From assembly GCF_040361435.1 (NCBI RefSeq), contig NZ_APNL01000005.1, forward strand, positions 178,180 through 242,179: 64,000 nucleotides of DNA, read 5' to 3'. Below, piece by piece: positions 8,871-17,443 of the stretch (positions are counted from its first letter, which is position 1; each line of letters starts with the position of its first letter). Both the position numbers and the translations under genes were made by a program. Source of the DNA: Salinisphaera sp002433465 (GTDB taxonomy: Bacteria > Pseudomonadota > Gammaproteobacteria > Nevskiales > Salinisphaeraceae). Below the pieces are notes generated by a model. That model saw nothing but the letters and a program-made list of their open reading frames with translations, was not told where the DNA came from and made no database searches.

Positions 8871-9932
8871 ATGTCGATACGTCAAATCAGTGCCGTCACG
8901 CTGTTCGTGACGGACATGGCACGCAGCTGTGCCTTTTATCGGGGGCTGGGGTTCGAGCTGAAATTCGGCGGCGAGGAGGCGGGTTTTTCCAGCTTTCATG
9001 CTGGCGAGAGCTTTCTTAACCTCAGCGCGGGGGACAAGGCACGGCCGGGCGGCGGCCTGACGATATTTTATGTCGACGACGTCGATACCCAGTACGAACG
9101 GGCGCTCGCGGCAGGACTCAAGCCGGATTTCGAGCCGGCCGATGCGCCCTGGGACGAACGCTATTTCCATATCCACGACCCGGACGGCTATACGCTGTCG
9201 TTCGCCACGCCGCTGGCCGAGTACCGACGCCACAAGCGGCGGCTGCGTGAATGCGTGGGCATCGATGGCTGTCCGGGCGGCTGGATCGCGGTGTCGCACG
9301 AAGGTGCCTTCGTCGATCGCGATCTGGCCAACCTGCTCAACCGCCTGGCTCCGGCCGTGGTCGCGATCGACATGCCCATCGGCCTGGCCGACGAACAACA
9401 GACCCGCGGCTGCGACCATGCCGCGCGCCAGCTATTGGCCGGCCGGCGCGCGACCAGCGTGTTTCCAACCCCGGTACGCGCGGCGTTGCTCGGCCGCGAT
9501 CACGGCGAGGCCAGCGCCATCAACGCCGAATACTGTGGCAAGCGCCTGTCGGCCCAGACCTACAACCTGCTGCCCAAGATTCGCGAACTCGACGACCTGC
9601 TGCGCCGTTCGGCCTACTGGCAGGCGCGTCTGTACGAAACCCATCCCGAAGTCAGCTTTGCGGCCATGAACGGCGGCGAGGCGCTTGCCGACCCCAAGCG
9701 CAGCAGCACCGGCCACCTCCAGCGACGCGAACTCATCGCCGCCCACTTCGGCCGCGATGCCTTTGCCAACGCTCGCGCCCTGGTGTCGAAGCAGCAGGCC
9801 GGCGACGACGATATCGCCGATGCCTTTGCCTGCCTGTTCACCGCCGAGCGTATTGCCAACGACGAGGCCGTCACGCTGCCCGAAGCGCCGGAATACGACA
9901 GCGAGGATCTGCCGATGCGTATCGTCTATTGA
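8871..9932 (+). CDS. VOC domain fused to DUF429 (predicted RNase H-like nuclease)
   Basis: One uninterrupted frame of about 353 aa joins two domains. Residues 1-120 are a VOC module (AVTLFVTDMARSCAFYRGLG, closing HIHDPDGYTLSFATP). From about residue 129 a complete DUF429 domain begins (VGIDGCPGGWIAV, then AIDMPIGL, PTPVRAALLG, YETHPEVSF and DDDIADAFACLF), with acidic residues placed as in RNase H-like folds. The junction is a short basic linker (EYRRHKRRLRE). A GTG at 9255 could allow DUF429 to be made alone, but the VOC frame has no stop before it. An upstream ATG at 8832 is less likely than 8871. Confidence 0.8.
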   Translation: MSIRQISAVTLFVTDMARSCAFYRGLGFELKFGGEEAGFSSFHAGESFLNLSAGDKARPGGGLTIFYVDDVDTQYERALAAGLKPDFEPADAPWDERYFHIHDPDGYTLSFATPLAEYRRHKRRLRECVGIDGCPGGWIAVSHEGAFVDRDLANLLNRLAPAVVAIDMPIGLADEQQTRGCDHAARQLLAGRRATSVFPTPVRAALLGRDHGEASAINAEYCGKRLSAQTYNLLPKIRELDDLLRRSAYWQARLYETHPEVSFAAMNGGEALADPKRSSTGHLQRRELIAAHFGRDAFANARALVSKQQAGDDDIADAFACLFTAERIANDEAVTLPEAPEYDSEDLPMRIVY

Positions 9933-9999
9933 ACGCGCCGGCGCCATCAGTCCGCCAACGCACGCCAAACGAACGCATGCCCGGTATGAACCGTAGGCC

Positions 10000-10126
10000 G
10001 TAGGTGGATTAGCGAAGCGTAATCCAACATGGAACGCGGCAGCCAAGCCGCGTCTCGTCCCTCGGCTGCTAACACCCCCTCGGCAGTTCTTGTTGGCTTA
10101 CGGCCTTCGGCCTAAGCCAACCTACG
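10000..10126. repeat. Hairpin-rich intergenic repeat element
   Basis: A non-coding stretch with partly inverted ends (CGTAGGTGG on the left, CCAACCTACG on the right). It contains three local hairpins: TGGATTA/TAATCCA near 10005-10026, CGCGGC/GCCGCG near 10035-10052, and TTGGCTTA-GGCC/GGCC-TAAGCCAA near 10092-10120. The motif with TTAGCGAAGCGTAA is like repetitive extragenic elements common in proteobacteria. It fills most of the 236-bp gap between the VOC-DUF429 gene and the converging TraB gene. No second copy is seen in this window. Confidence 0.6.
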
Positions 10127-10168
10127 CGCCCGGGCCAAGCGCGGCGGCACCGGCCCCCGCAAACCGCT

Positions 10169-11383
10169 TCAGCCGCCGCCGAACAGCTGCCCGACGATAC
10201 GAAAACCGGCGATATAAGTGCCCGCCGCCGAGCCGATGGTGGAGAACACGAACACCAGCAGCGTGCGCGACACGCGGTTCTTCCACCAGCCGGTGGCTTT
10301 CGTCACGTCGCTTTTCAACGTGGAGAAATCGCCCACCCGCGGCTTGCGCAGCCACAGCTCGGCGGCCGCCGTGACCATGCCGGCCCCAATGGTGGGGTTG
10401 AGCGAGGTCAGCGGCGCCGCGATAAAGGCGGTGACCACCGTCAACGGATGCGCAAGCGCCGCGGCTGCACCCAGCGCGGACAGCGCGCCGTTGATGATCA
10501 CCCATTCGATCACCATCTGCTGGCCCAGGCCCGCGCTGCGCGAAAACCCGATCGCGAAGCCGGTGAACACCAGCGCGACCACGACCCAGGGAATCCATTT
10601 CACCCAGCGCGCGCCGGGCGGCACGCGATCGAGCTCGGCGACCACGGCGTTCGGATCGTCCATGCCGTTTTCGAGATAGTGCGCCAGGCCTTTCAAGTGG
10701 CCGGCGCCGACCACCACCAGCGTGTGCCGCGCCGGTGCCAGCCTGAGCAGCTGGGCGGCCATATAGCGGTCGCGCTCGTCGATGAGCGTTTCGTGCATGG
10801 TGGCGGATTCGGCGGCGAACTCGTTGAAGGTCGATTCGAGCATGTCGCCTTCCTTGAGCCGCTCGATATCGGATTCCTCGATCTTTTCGCGCGACAACAG
10901 GCTGGCGAACAACGCGCCCAGCGTGCTCATGCGCTGCCACCAGGGAATACGCCGATAGACCCGTTTCAGGGTGATACCGATATTGCGATCGACCAGTTCG
11001 AGGGGCAGATCGGCCGCCGCACAGCTATTGATCGCGGCGCGCATTTCCGCCCCCGGCTCGATGCCGAACTGGTCGGCCAGACGCTGCTGATAGGCGCCCA
11101 GCGCGAGATTGGCCGCCACCATGCCGGCCTTGCCCTGGCGCAGTACCTGGAACAAATCCATCTGCTCGAGTTCGCCGGCGCGGGTGAGCGCGGCATGGCG
11201 AGCGTCGCAGAGTTCGATGGCGACGCTGTCGTAGTCGCCGGATTCGATTTCGTGCTGCACTTCTTCGGCGCTGGCGCGCGAGACGTGGGCGGTGCCCAGC
11301 AGCGTGTATCGGTGCTCGCCGCGCATGACCACGCGCCGTGGGCCGCCGCTGTGCGCATTGGCCGCGCTGTCGATTTCCGTCAT
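10169..11383 (-). CDS. TraB/PrgY family membrane protein
   Basis: About 404 aa. The N-terminal soluble domain has the TraB hallmarks: LLGTAHVSRAS (GxxH-type motif), VAIELCDARH, and later VVVGAGHLKGL. These are the conserved His and Glu residues proposed to bind metal in the TraB/TIKI superfamily. The C-terminal half has several membrane segments (KWIPWVVVALVFTGFAIGF, the long Ala-rich helix near LSALGAAAALAHPL, and LLVFVFSTIGSAAGTYIAG). Enterococcal PrgY/TraB limits peptide-pheromone activity; the role in Gram-negative bacteria is unknown. The start is set at 11383 (MTEIDSAANAHSG). Confidence 0.85.
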   Translation of the reverse strand: MTEIDSAANAHSGGPRRVVMRGEHRYTLLGTAHVSRASAEEVQHEIESGDYDSVAIELCDARHAALTRAGELEQMDLFQVLRQGKAGMVAANLALGAYQQRLADQFGIEPGAEMRAAINSCAAADLPLELVDRNIGITLKRVYRRIPWWQRMSTLGALFASLLSREKIEESDIERLKEGDMLESTFNEFAAESATMHETLIDERDRYMAAQLLRLAPARHTLVVVGAGHLKGLAHYLENGMDDPNAVVAELDRVPPGARWVKWIPWVVVALVFTGFAIGFSRSAGLGQQMVIEWVIINGALSALGAAAALAHPLTVVTAFIAAPLTSLNPTIGAGMVTAAAELWLRKPRVGDFSTLKSDVTKATGWWKNRVSRTLLVFVFSTIGSAAGTYIAGFRIVGQLFGGG

Positions 11384-11443
11384 ATCTGACCTTGTCGGCG
11401 CTCTCGGGCGCGCGCATGCCACCGCCTCATGTGGGCGGTGCCA

Positions 11444-11902
11444 CTAGAAGTTGTTCGGATTGCCCTCGACGAGCGTGCCCTTGCCTTCGACTTCGCCCTG
11501 GCGATGCCATTCCAGCGCGCGGCCGTCGATGGCCACCCGGTAGCAGTCGATCTGCGGCGACTCGTCGTAGTCGAAGCACATCTGGTCGTCTTCGATCGTC
11601 CAGCGTGCCTGATAGCCGGGCCCGCGAATCGTGCCGTCCGGGGCATAGAACTCGGTATAGGCACTTTCGGGGGACATGGTGCCGGTTACGGTATTGCCAA
11701 TCACCCGTTCGCGAATGGTATCGGCGTCGGCAAAGCCGCTCGCCGTGGCGGTTTCCGCTTTCGCGTTCGCGCTATCGGCGCTCTCGCCGTCGTCGTTGTT
11801 GCCACAGCCGCCGAGCACGAGCGCGACGGTGGCGGCGATCGCGAAGGCGGCATATCGGGTACCGCCCGAACGGGCCGATACGAAGCTCGATGTCTGCTGC
11901 AC
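11444..11902 (-). CDS. Putative lipoprotein of unknown function
   Basis: About 152 aa. A GTG at 11902 is preceded by a good ribosome-binding site (TTTTGGAG, 7 bases away) and gives an N-region, a hydrophobic stretch (YAAFAIAATVALVL) and the lipobox LGGC, followed by a Asn/Asp/Glu-rich tether. The mature domain (about 90 aa) contains FYAPDGTIRG, WTIEDDQMCFDYDE and CYRVAIDG, a small beta-rich fold with two cysteines. I do not name a family. It is divergent from the TonB receptor at 12055; the shared 150-bp gap holds a Fur box, so it may also respond to iron. Confidence 0.65.
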   Translation of the reverse strand: MQQTSSFVSARSGGTRYAAFAIAATVALVLGGCGNNDDGESADSANAKAETATASGFADADTIRERVIGNTVTGTMSPESAYTEFYAPDGTIRGPGYQARWTIEDDQMCFDYDESPQIDCYRVAIDGRALEWHRQGEVEGKGTLVEGNPNNF

Positions 11903-11993
11903 GACGATTCTCCAAAAGACGGTTTTCACGATGGTAGCGGTTTCGCGGGCGAGCGTCAGCGCAAACGCTATACAAGGCGACGGCTGCACACTA

Positions 11994-12016
11994 TTATTGC
12001 GAATCGTTCTCAATAA
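11994..12016. promoter_or_regulatory. Fur box
   Basis: TTATTG and CAATAA form the arms around GCGAATCGTTCT, giving a palindromic, AT-rich site that resembles the Fur consensus. It lies about 40 bp upstream of the TTG start of the siderophore receptor and within the gap shared with the divergent lipoprotein gene. Repression of one or both by Fur-Fe(II) is inferred. Confidence 0.7.
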
Positions 12017-12054
12017 CAATCTTCGGCTTCGGCTTTATATCCTGGGGGATTATC

Positions 12055-14250
12055 TTGCGGTATTCATCTACACGCCTAACGCGTGCGCTTGGCTTCGTGT
12101 TCTTGCCGAGCCTGGGCGCCGGCCTTCTGTATAGCGGCATCACGCTGGCGCAGGACGCAACGGGCACGACCGGTAGCGAAACGCTTTCCACCATTCAGGT
12201 TCAGGGCGAATCGGAGGTGGAGACGGCAACGAGCCCTGTGGACGGGTATACCGCCAAGCGCACGCGTTCGGCCACCAAGACGGACACGTCGATCGCCGAA
12301 ACGCCGCAGTCGATTTCGGTGATCGCCGCCGACCAGATCCAGGCCCAGAACGCACGCGATATTCGTCAGGTGCTGCGCTATGTATCCGGCGTGGTACCGG
12401 AACTACGCGGCAACGTCGCCAGCCGCTACGATCAGCTCACGCTGCGCGGCTTCCAGCCCGATACCTATCTCGACGGGCTCAAGCAGCTGGGCTATTTCTA
12501 TACCATCCCCAAGACCGACCCCTACCTGCTTGAACGCGTCGAGGTCATCAAGGGGCCGGCATCGGTGCTTTATGGCCAGACGCCGCCGGGCGGGCTGATC
12601 AACCTGGTATCCAAGCGTCCGACCGAGGATCAGACCAACGAGTTCTATCTCGAAACCGGCAACGACAGCCGGCTGGGCGCGGGCTTCGATATCGGTGGCA
12701 CGCTCGACGAAGAAGGCGATGCTCTGTACCGCGTGGTTGCCACCGGCAGCCAGCGCAACGGCCCGCAGAAGACCGTCGAGACGTCGAACTTCTCCATCGC
12801 GCCGTCGCTCACACTGCGCCTGTCGGATGCGACCGAGCTCACCCTGCTGGCCAAGTATCGCAACGATCCGGATTCCGGCTCCTACGGCGCGCTACCGTAT
12901 CAGGGTACGGTCGATCCGCTCAGCAACGGCAGCAAGCTGCCGCGCGACTTCTACGACGGCGACGAGAACTTCGAAAGCTTCGATCGCAAGACGGTTCAGC
13001 TCGGCTACGAATTCTCGCACTGGTTCAACGACAGCCTGCAGTTTCGCCAGAATTTTCGGTTTCGGGATGCCGAAATCGATTACCGCAGTGTCTACGGCGC
13101 CGGGCTGAGCGATGACCAGACCACGCTCATTCGTGGCACGGCAGCCTCGCAGGAGAACGTCAACGGCATTCTCATCGACAACCAGCTGCTCGGATACGTT
13201 GATACCGGCCCGGTCAAACACACCCTGCTGGGCGGCTTCGACTATCAGAATCTGGATGCCGATCGCTACTACGGGCTTGGGCAGCCGGGCACCGCCACCG
13301 CACCGCCAACGCTGTCGCTCGACAACCCCGACTACGACCAGGTCATTCCGGAAATCGAGCGCAATCGCTTCGAATTCGATCAGGATCAGGTCGGTTTCTA
13401 TCTTCAGGATCAGGCCAAGCTTGGTCGGCTGACCCTGCTCGCGGGCGGTCGTTACGACGTAATCGACACCACCGCCCTTGGCCCCGATGGCAGCAATCGC
13501 GATACGCGCACCGACCGGGCCTTCACCGGCCGTCTGGGCACGCTGTATACCTTCGACAACGGCATCGCGCCGTTCTTGAGCTATACCGAATCGTTCCAGT
13601 CACCGGCGACCAGCGGCACCCGCAACGACGTGCTGGACCCGACCGAGGGCGAGCAGTACGAGGCCGGGATAAAATTCCAGCCGCCCGGGACCAATACGCT
13701 GGTCACGCTGTCCGCGTTCGAACTCAAGCAGACGAACGTCACCGGGTCACTGCAGCCGGACGGCACCCGTTCGCAGACCGGCGAAGTCCGAGTACGTGGC
13801 CTGGAGATCGACGGCAAGGCCAGTCTTGCCAACGGCCTGGACCTGTCGCTCGCCGCAGCCTATCTGGATTCGGAAATCACCAGCGCCGAGGATGACACCC
13901 AGGGCAACGAATACCAGCGTACCCCGGACTACACGGCTTCGGTTTGGCTCGACTACACACAACCCGCCGGTGCCTGGAAAGGCGCGGGCGGCGGCATCGG
14001 CGTGCGCTATGTCGGTGAGCAACAGGTCAGCAACGACAATCAGGACCAGGTGCCCGACTATACGGTGGCCGATGCGGCCCTGCACTATGAGCTGGGCGGC
14101 CTCGATCCGGCCTACGAGGGCTGGCGTGTGGGCCTGAACATGCAGAACGTGTTCGACAAGAAGTACGTGGCCTCCTGCCTGAGCTCGAACTTCTGCTACT
14201 ACGGCTACGGCCGCGAGACGACCGCCACGGTCAGCTATCGCTGGCAGTAG
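12055..14250 (+). CDS. TonB-dependent siderophore receptor
   Basis: A 731-aa outer-membrane receptor. It has a signal peptide ending near TLAQ-D, then a plug domain with IAETPQSISVIAADQIQAQN (TonB-box-distal plug start) and VEVIKGPASVLYGQTPPGGL, and finally a 22-strand barrel that ends in the aromatic motif TATVSYRWQ. A Cys pair near the C-terminus (SCLSSNFCYYGYGRE) is typical of FhuA/FoxA-like hydroxamate receptors. It imports ferric siderophore using TonB energy. The start codon is TTG with a strong GGGGG ribosome-binding site 7-8 bases away. A Fur box lies just upstream and an intrinsic terminator follows. Confidence 0.93.
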   Translation: MRYSSTRLTRALGFVFLPSLGAGLLYSGITLAQDATGTTGSETLSTIQVQGESEVETATSPVDGYTAKRTRSATKTDTSIAETPQSISVIAADQIQAQNARDIRQVLRYVSGVVPELRGNVASRYDQLTLRGFQPDTYLDGLKQLGYFYTIPKTDPYLLERVEVIKGPASVLYGQTPPGGLINLVSKRPTEDQTNEFYLETGNDSRLGAGFDIGGTLDEEGDALYRVVATGSQRNGPQKTVETSNFSIAPSLTLRLSDATELTLLAKYRNDPDSGSYGALPYQGTVDPLSNGSKLPRDFYDGDENFESFDRKTVQLGYEFSHWFNDSLQFRQNFRFRDAEIDYRSVYGAGLSDDQTTLIRGTAASQENVNGILIDNQLLGYVDTGPVKHTLLGGFDYQNLDADRYYGLGQPGTATAPPTLSLDNPDYDQVIPEIERNRFEFDQDQVGFYLQDQAKLGRLTLLAGGRYDVIDTTALGPDGSNRDTRTDRAFTGRLGTLYTFDNGIAPFLSYTESFQSPATSGTRNDVLDPTEGEQYEAGIKFQPPGTNTLVTLSAFELKQTNVTGSLQPDGTRSQTGEVRVRGLEIDGKASLANGLDLSLAAAYLDSEITSAEDDTQGNEYQRTPDYTASVWLDYTQPAGAWKGAGGGIGVRYVGEQQVSNDNQDQVPDYTVADAALHYELGGLDPAYEGWRVGLNMQNVFDKKYVASCLSSNFCYYGYGRETTATVSYRWQ

Positions 14251-14278
14251 GCGTCGGCCATATCGGCGGATATCCGCG

Positions 14279-14310
14279 AAAGGCGGTCCTTCGGGGCCGC
14301 CTTTTTATTT
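14279..14310 (+). terminator. Intrinsic terminator of the siderophore receptor gene
   Basis: AAAGGCGGTCC pairs with GGGCCGCCTTT (one G-T pair) around a TTCG loop, followed by TTTTTATTT. It starts about 30 bp after the receptor stop codon. Confidence 0.9.
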
Positions 14311-14365
14311 GCGCACAACCTAATCGCCTGCTCACGGCGCTTGCACTCCCCGTTTTGTTATATAA

Positions 14366-14384
14366 AATGAGAATCGTTCGCATT
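14366..14384. promoter_or_regulatory. Fur box overlapping a putative promoter
   Basis: AATGAGAA-TCG-TTCGCATT is a near-perfect palindrome (7 of 8 arm bases pair) and matches the 19-bp Fur site architecture. It overlaps a possible sigma-70 promoter with TTGCAC at 14341 and TAAAAT at 14363. Fur bound here would block transcription toward the PepSY fusion gene or a short RNA. Confidence 0.75.
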
Positions 14385-14467
14385 TGCATCCAAGCGGTTG
14401 CTGATGGAACGGAGGGAAACCTTCATCTCGGTGGATTGCGCGGCCCGAATCGGGCCGCGCTCTTTTA
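14374..14467 (+). ncRNA. Candidate Fur-regulated small RNA (or terminated leader)
   Basis: The Fur-box promoter is followed after about 60-70 bases by a strong intrinsic terminator: GCGCGGCCCG (14438-14447) pairs perfectly with CGGGCCGCGC (14451-14460) around AAT, then TCTTTT. A transcript of about 90 nt would result. Upstream of the terminator is a second small hairpin (GATG/CATC closing an AGG-GAAA-CCT tetraloop, 14403-14427). This is the layout of iron-responsive sRNAs such as RyhB or PrrF, though no sequence similarity to them is claimed. Alternatively it is an attenuating leader of the gene at 14651. A 31-codon frame from 14404 exists but looks non-coding. Confidence 0.4.
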
Positions 14468-14650
14468 ATGACCGCCGGATGAGCAGTCATCGGTAGCGTC
14501 AGGCCGGCGTCGACCGATATTCGATTCGGGGGCCACCATCATGTATTGCTCGCTCGTCCCGCGGGACGCAGTCGTCTGCCCGTGCAGCACACGCGGCTGC
14601 AATCCGCCTGCGGTCAGCCGCCGCGCGCCCCATAGCGCGGTTCAGTCCAC

Positions 14651-17176
14651 ATGACGCCCCTTGCCCGACTACGGGCGCTCGACCCGATCTTTCAGCTGCA
14701 CTGGCTGCTCGGCATCACCGCCGGCGTGGTGCTGATGCTCATCGGGGTGACCGGCGGCCTCATGTCGTTCCAGGAAGACATCCTGGAATGGATCAACGCC
14801 GACCAGGTCGCGCACTTCGAAACCGATCAGCGGCTTAGCCCGCCGGCACTGGTCGCTCGTTACGAAGCCAAACATCCCGATCACACGGTGAGCAGCCTGT
14901 TCTGGCGTCAGGATCGCCCCTACCCCGTCTTTCTGGGCTATCGCACGCCGGACACCACCGGCCGGCGCGGTGAGCGCGCCATGGTCGACCCGACCACCGC
15001 CGAGCCGATCGGCATGCTGCGCGGCCAATGGACGTTCGGGCTGATTCGCCAGCTGCATCAGCGCCTGGCCGCGGGTGCGACCGGCAAGCTCATCGTCGGC
15101 ATCTCGACGATCGCACTGGTGGTGCTTTCGATCAGCGGTCTGTGGATTCGCTGGCAACGACGCCCGCGCCAGGGCTGGCGCTGGCTATGGCCGCGCGCGC
15201 TCGGCGGCAAGCTCGCCGGCGAATGGCATGCGGTGCTGGGCCTGTGGGCGTTGCTGGCTTATCTGCTGGCATCGCTGACCGGCCTGTGGTGGTCGTTCGA
15301 CTGGTATCGAAACGCGGGCAAGGCGCTTTTCGAAAGCGATACGGCTGCCCGGGTCGAACTCGAGCAGCCCGCCGAGACCGTCGATATCGACCGGCTGTGG
15401 GCATCGGTCGGGCCGCGGCTCGTGGATGCAAAGTCGGTGTTCATGCGCCTGCCGGACGAGCCCCGCGCGCCTGTGGAGATCCATTACGTGCCCGGCGACG
15501 CCTTCCATCGCTACGCCGACGACGAGCTGTTCGTGCACCCGACCACCGGCGAGATTCTCGGCGCGGCCCGGTTTGCCGACGAACCCGCAGGCAACCAGCT
15601 GCTGGCCAGCCTGTATGCGCTGCATATGGGCGCGTTCTTCGGCACGCCGGGCGTGATCGTGATGATGCTCGCCAGCTTTTCCCTGCCGGTTTTCTTTATC
15701 ACCGGCCTGTTGCTGTACCTGCGCCGCCGGCGCATGAAACGCCAGGTCGCCGCTCCGCCGGCCGTGCAGGCGAACGCCCCACCCGGCACGGATACGCTGC
15801 TGGTGGCATACGCCAGTCAGAGCGGGCTGGCCCAGCGCATCGCCAGCCAGACCACGGCCGCGCTGCAAGCAACCGGACGCGCGGTGCGCATGTCCGGCCT
15901 CAACGACATCCAGCCGCTCTCGCTGGCCGAGCATCGCCAGGCGCTGTTCGTGGTGAGCACGCACGGCGAAGGCGACGCGCCGGTGGCGGCCCGTGGCTTC
16001 GATCGCCGCTTCTGCAGTGCCACCCAGCCGCGCCTGGAAGCCCTCGACTATGCCCTGCTATCGCTCGGCGATAGCGATTATGGCGATAGCTACTGTGCCT
16101 TCGGCCGGCGGCTCGATCGCGCGCTGCGCGAGCACGGCGCGCGTACCCTGATCGCGCCGATCGAAGTGGACAAGGCCGATGCCGCGGCCCTGGCCGACTG
16201 GCATGCCGCGCTCGCCGGCCTGTTCGGCACGGCCCATACCGCCGTTGAACCGGCATTCGATCGCTGGCGGCTGGCCGCGCGCACCATTGCCAATCCCGGC
16301 AGCCTCGGCGGGCCGACCGCCTGCCTGCGACTCGAGCCTATCGGCGCCGGCACCCCGGACTGGCAGGCCGGCGACATTGCCGAAATCCGGCCGCGCCAGC
16401 CACAGGCCATGATCGATGCCTGGTTGCAGCGTCATGACATCGACGGCCGGATATCCGTGGTTCGGGACGGGCAAGCCTGGCCGCTGGAGCAGGCACTGGG
16501 CGATCGGCAGCTGCCGGATACCCCGCCCGACACGGGCAACGAACTACAGCACTGGTTCGACGGCCTCGCGCCTTTGGCAGCCCGCGATTACTCGATCGCC
16601 AACGTCGGCGACGGCGCAATCGAGTTGCTTGTCCGTCTGGCCCGCCACGAATACGGCACCGGCCTGGCCTCAGGCTGGCTGATCGAGCGGGCCGCAATCG
16701 GCGATGTCATCGAACTGCGCCTGCGCGCCAACCCCGGCTTTCGCGGCGACGAGAACAGTCACCAAAAGCCGGCGGTCTTCATCGGCAACGGCACCGGCAT
16801 GGCGGGACTGCGCAGCCATCTGATCGCTCGCATCGGCGCCGGGCAACAGGCCAACTGGCTGTTGTTCGGCGAACGCCAGCGCGCGGTGGATTTCTATTAC
16901 GGCGACGCGATCCGCGCCTGGCACCAGGCCGGTGCCCTGACCCATCTCGACGCGGTGTTCTCGCGCGACGCCGACGATGGCCGCTATGTCCAGCACGCGC
17001 TGGCCGCGCACGCCGATCGCCTGCGCGACTGGATCGACCACGGCGCCTATCTATTCGTATGCGGCAGCCATGACGGCATGGCCACCGGCGTGACGGCAAC
17101 GCTCGTGAACATCCTCGGCGCCGGCCTGTTCGAACAACTCAACGACGCCGGTCGGATCCGCATGGATGTCTATTAA
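14651..17176 (+). CDS. PepSY-TM / flavodoxin / ferredoxin-reductase fusion (putative siderophore reductase)
   Basis: 841 aa in three parts. Residues 1-375 form a PepSY-associated membrane domain with four helices (HWLLGITAGVVLMLIGVTGG, IVGISTIALVVLSISGLWI, VLGLWALLAYLLASLTGLWW, VIVMMLASFSLPVFFITGLL) and membrane-facing histidines. Residues 385-530 are flavodoxin-like (LLVAYASQSGLAQRIA; VVSTHGEGDAP; LSLGDSDYGDSYCAFG). Residues 545-841 are a ferredoxin-NADP reductase module (RDYSIANV, IGNGTGMAGLRSHL, NWLLFGER, FVCGSHDGMATGV). It probably moves electrons from NADPH through flavins to a periplasmic or membrane ferric siderophore. It lies between two siderophore receptors and downstream of a Fur box, which supports that role. 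Confidence 0.9.
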   Translation: MTPLARLRALDPIFQLHWLLGITAGVVLMLIGVTGGLMSFQEDILEWINADQVAHFETDQRLSPPALVARYEAKHPDHTVSSLFWRQDRPYPVFLGYRTPDTTGRRGERAMVDPTTAEPIGMLRGQWTFGLIRQLHQRLAAGATGKLIVGISTIALVVLSISGLWIRWQRRPRQGWRWLWPRALGGKLAGEWHAVLGLWALLAYLLASLTGLWWSFDWYRNAGKALFESDTAARVELEQPAETVDIDRLWASVGPRLVDAKSVFMRLPDEPRAPVEIHYVPGDAFHRYADDELFVHPTTGEILGAARFADEPAGNQLLASLYALHMGAFFGTPGVIVMMLASFSLPVFFITGLLLYLRRRRMKRQVAAPPAVQANAPPGTDTLLVAYASQSGLAQRIASQTTAALQATGRAVRMSGLNDIQPLSLAEHRQALFVVSTHGEGDAPVAARGFDRRFCSATQPRLEALDYALLSLGDSDYGDSYCAFGRRLDRALREHGARTLIAPIEVDKADAAALADWHAALAGLFGTAHTAVEPAFDRWRLAARTIANPGSLGGPTACLRLEPIGAGTPDWQAGDIAEIRPRQPQAMIDAWLQRHDIDGRISVVRDGQAWPLEQALGDRQLPDTPPDTGNELQHWFDGLAPLAARDYSIANVGDGAIELLVRLARHEYGTGLASGWLIERAAIGDVIELRLRANPGFRGDENSHQKPAVFIGNGTGMAGLRSHLIARIGAGQQANWLLFGERQRAVDFYYGDAIRAWHQAGALTHLDAVFSRDADDGRYVQHALAAHADRLRDWIDHGAYLFVCGSHDGMATGVTATLVNILGAGLFEQLNDAGRIRMDVY

Positions 17177-17373
17177 GAAAGTTCTGCACAACCGGCCGCG
17201 GGTCGCGTTCGCGACCTCACAGACGACGCGGCAAGGCGTACCTGAGGCGGAACCCGTTGCCGGTCGCCGGCTTTGCGCGCGCTTGGTCTTCGCCAAGGCT
17301 CGCGGGCCTACAACGAGCACGCTACGCGCCAAGCAGGCCGGCGAGACCGCGACAGGTTGTGCAGAGCTTGCTC
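17175..17373. repeat. Short non-coding element with inverted ends
   Basis: TCTGCACAACC at 17183-17193 is repeated in inverted orientation at 17355-17365. With flanking bases the ends match at about 16 of 19 positions. The element begins exactly at the stop codon of the PepSY fusion gene and is GC-rich and non-coding inside. It may be a miniature inverted-repeat element or a conserved intergenic repeat. It separates the PepSY gene from the next receptor and would affect co-transcription. The rest of the gap to 17443 holds the ribosome-binding site AGGGGG but no clear Fur box. Confidence 0.45.
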
Positions 17374-17443
17374 AACAACCTGCCCATTGTCGGGCGCGCC
17401 GTAACAAACAGTTTGCATAGCCATATCGTTCACAGGGGGATTC

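Noticed and set aside
14404..14499. A 31-codon peptide inside the candidate sRNA
   Set aside because: The frame runs through the terminator hairpin and has no convincing ribosome-binding site or composition.
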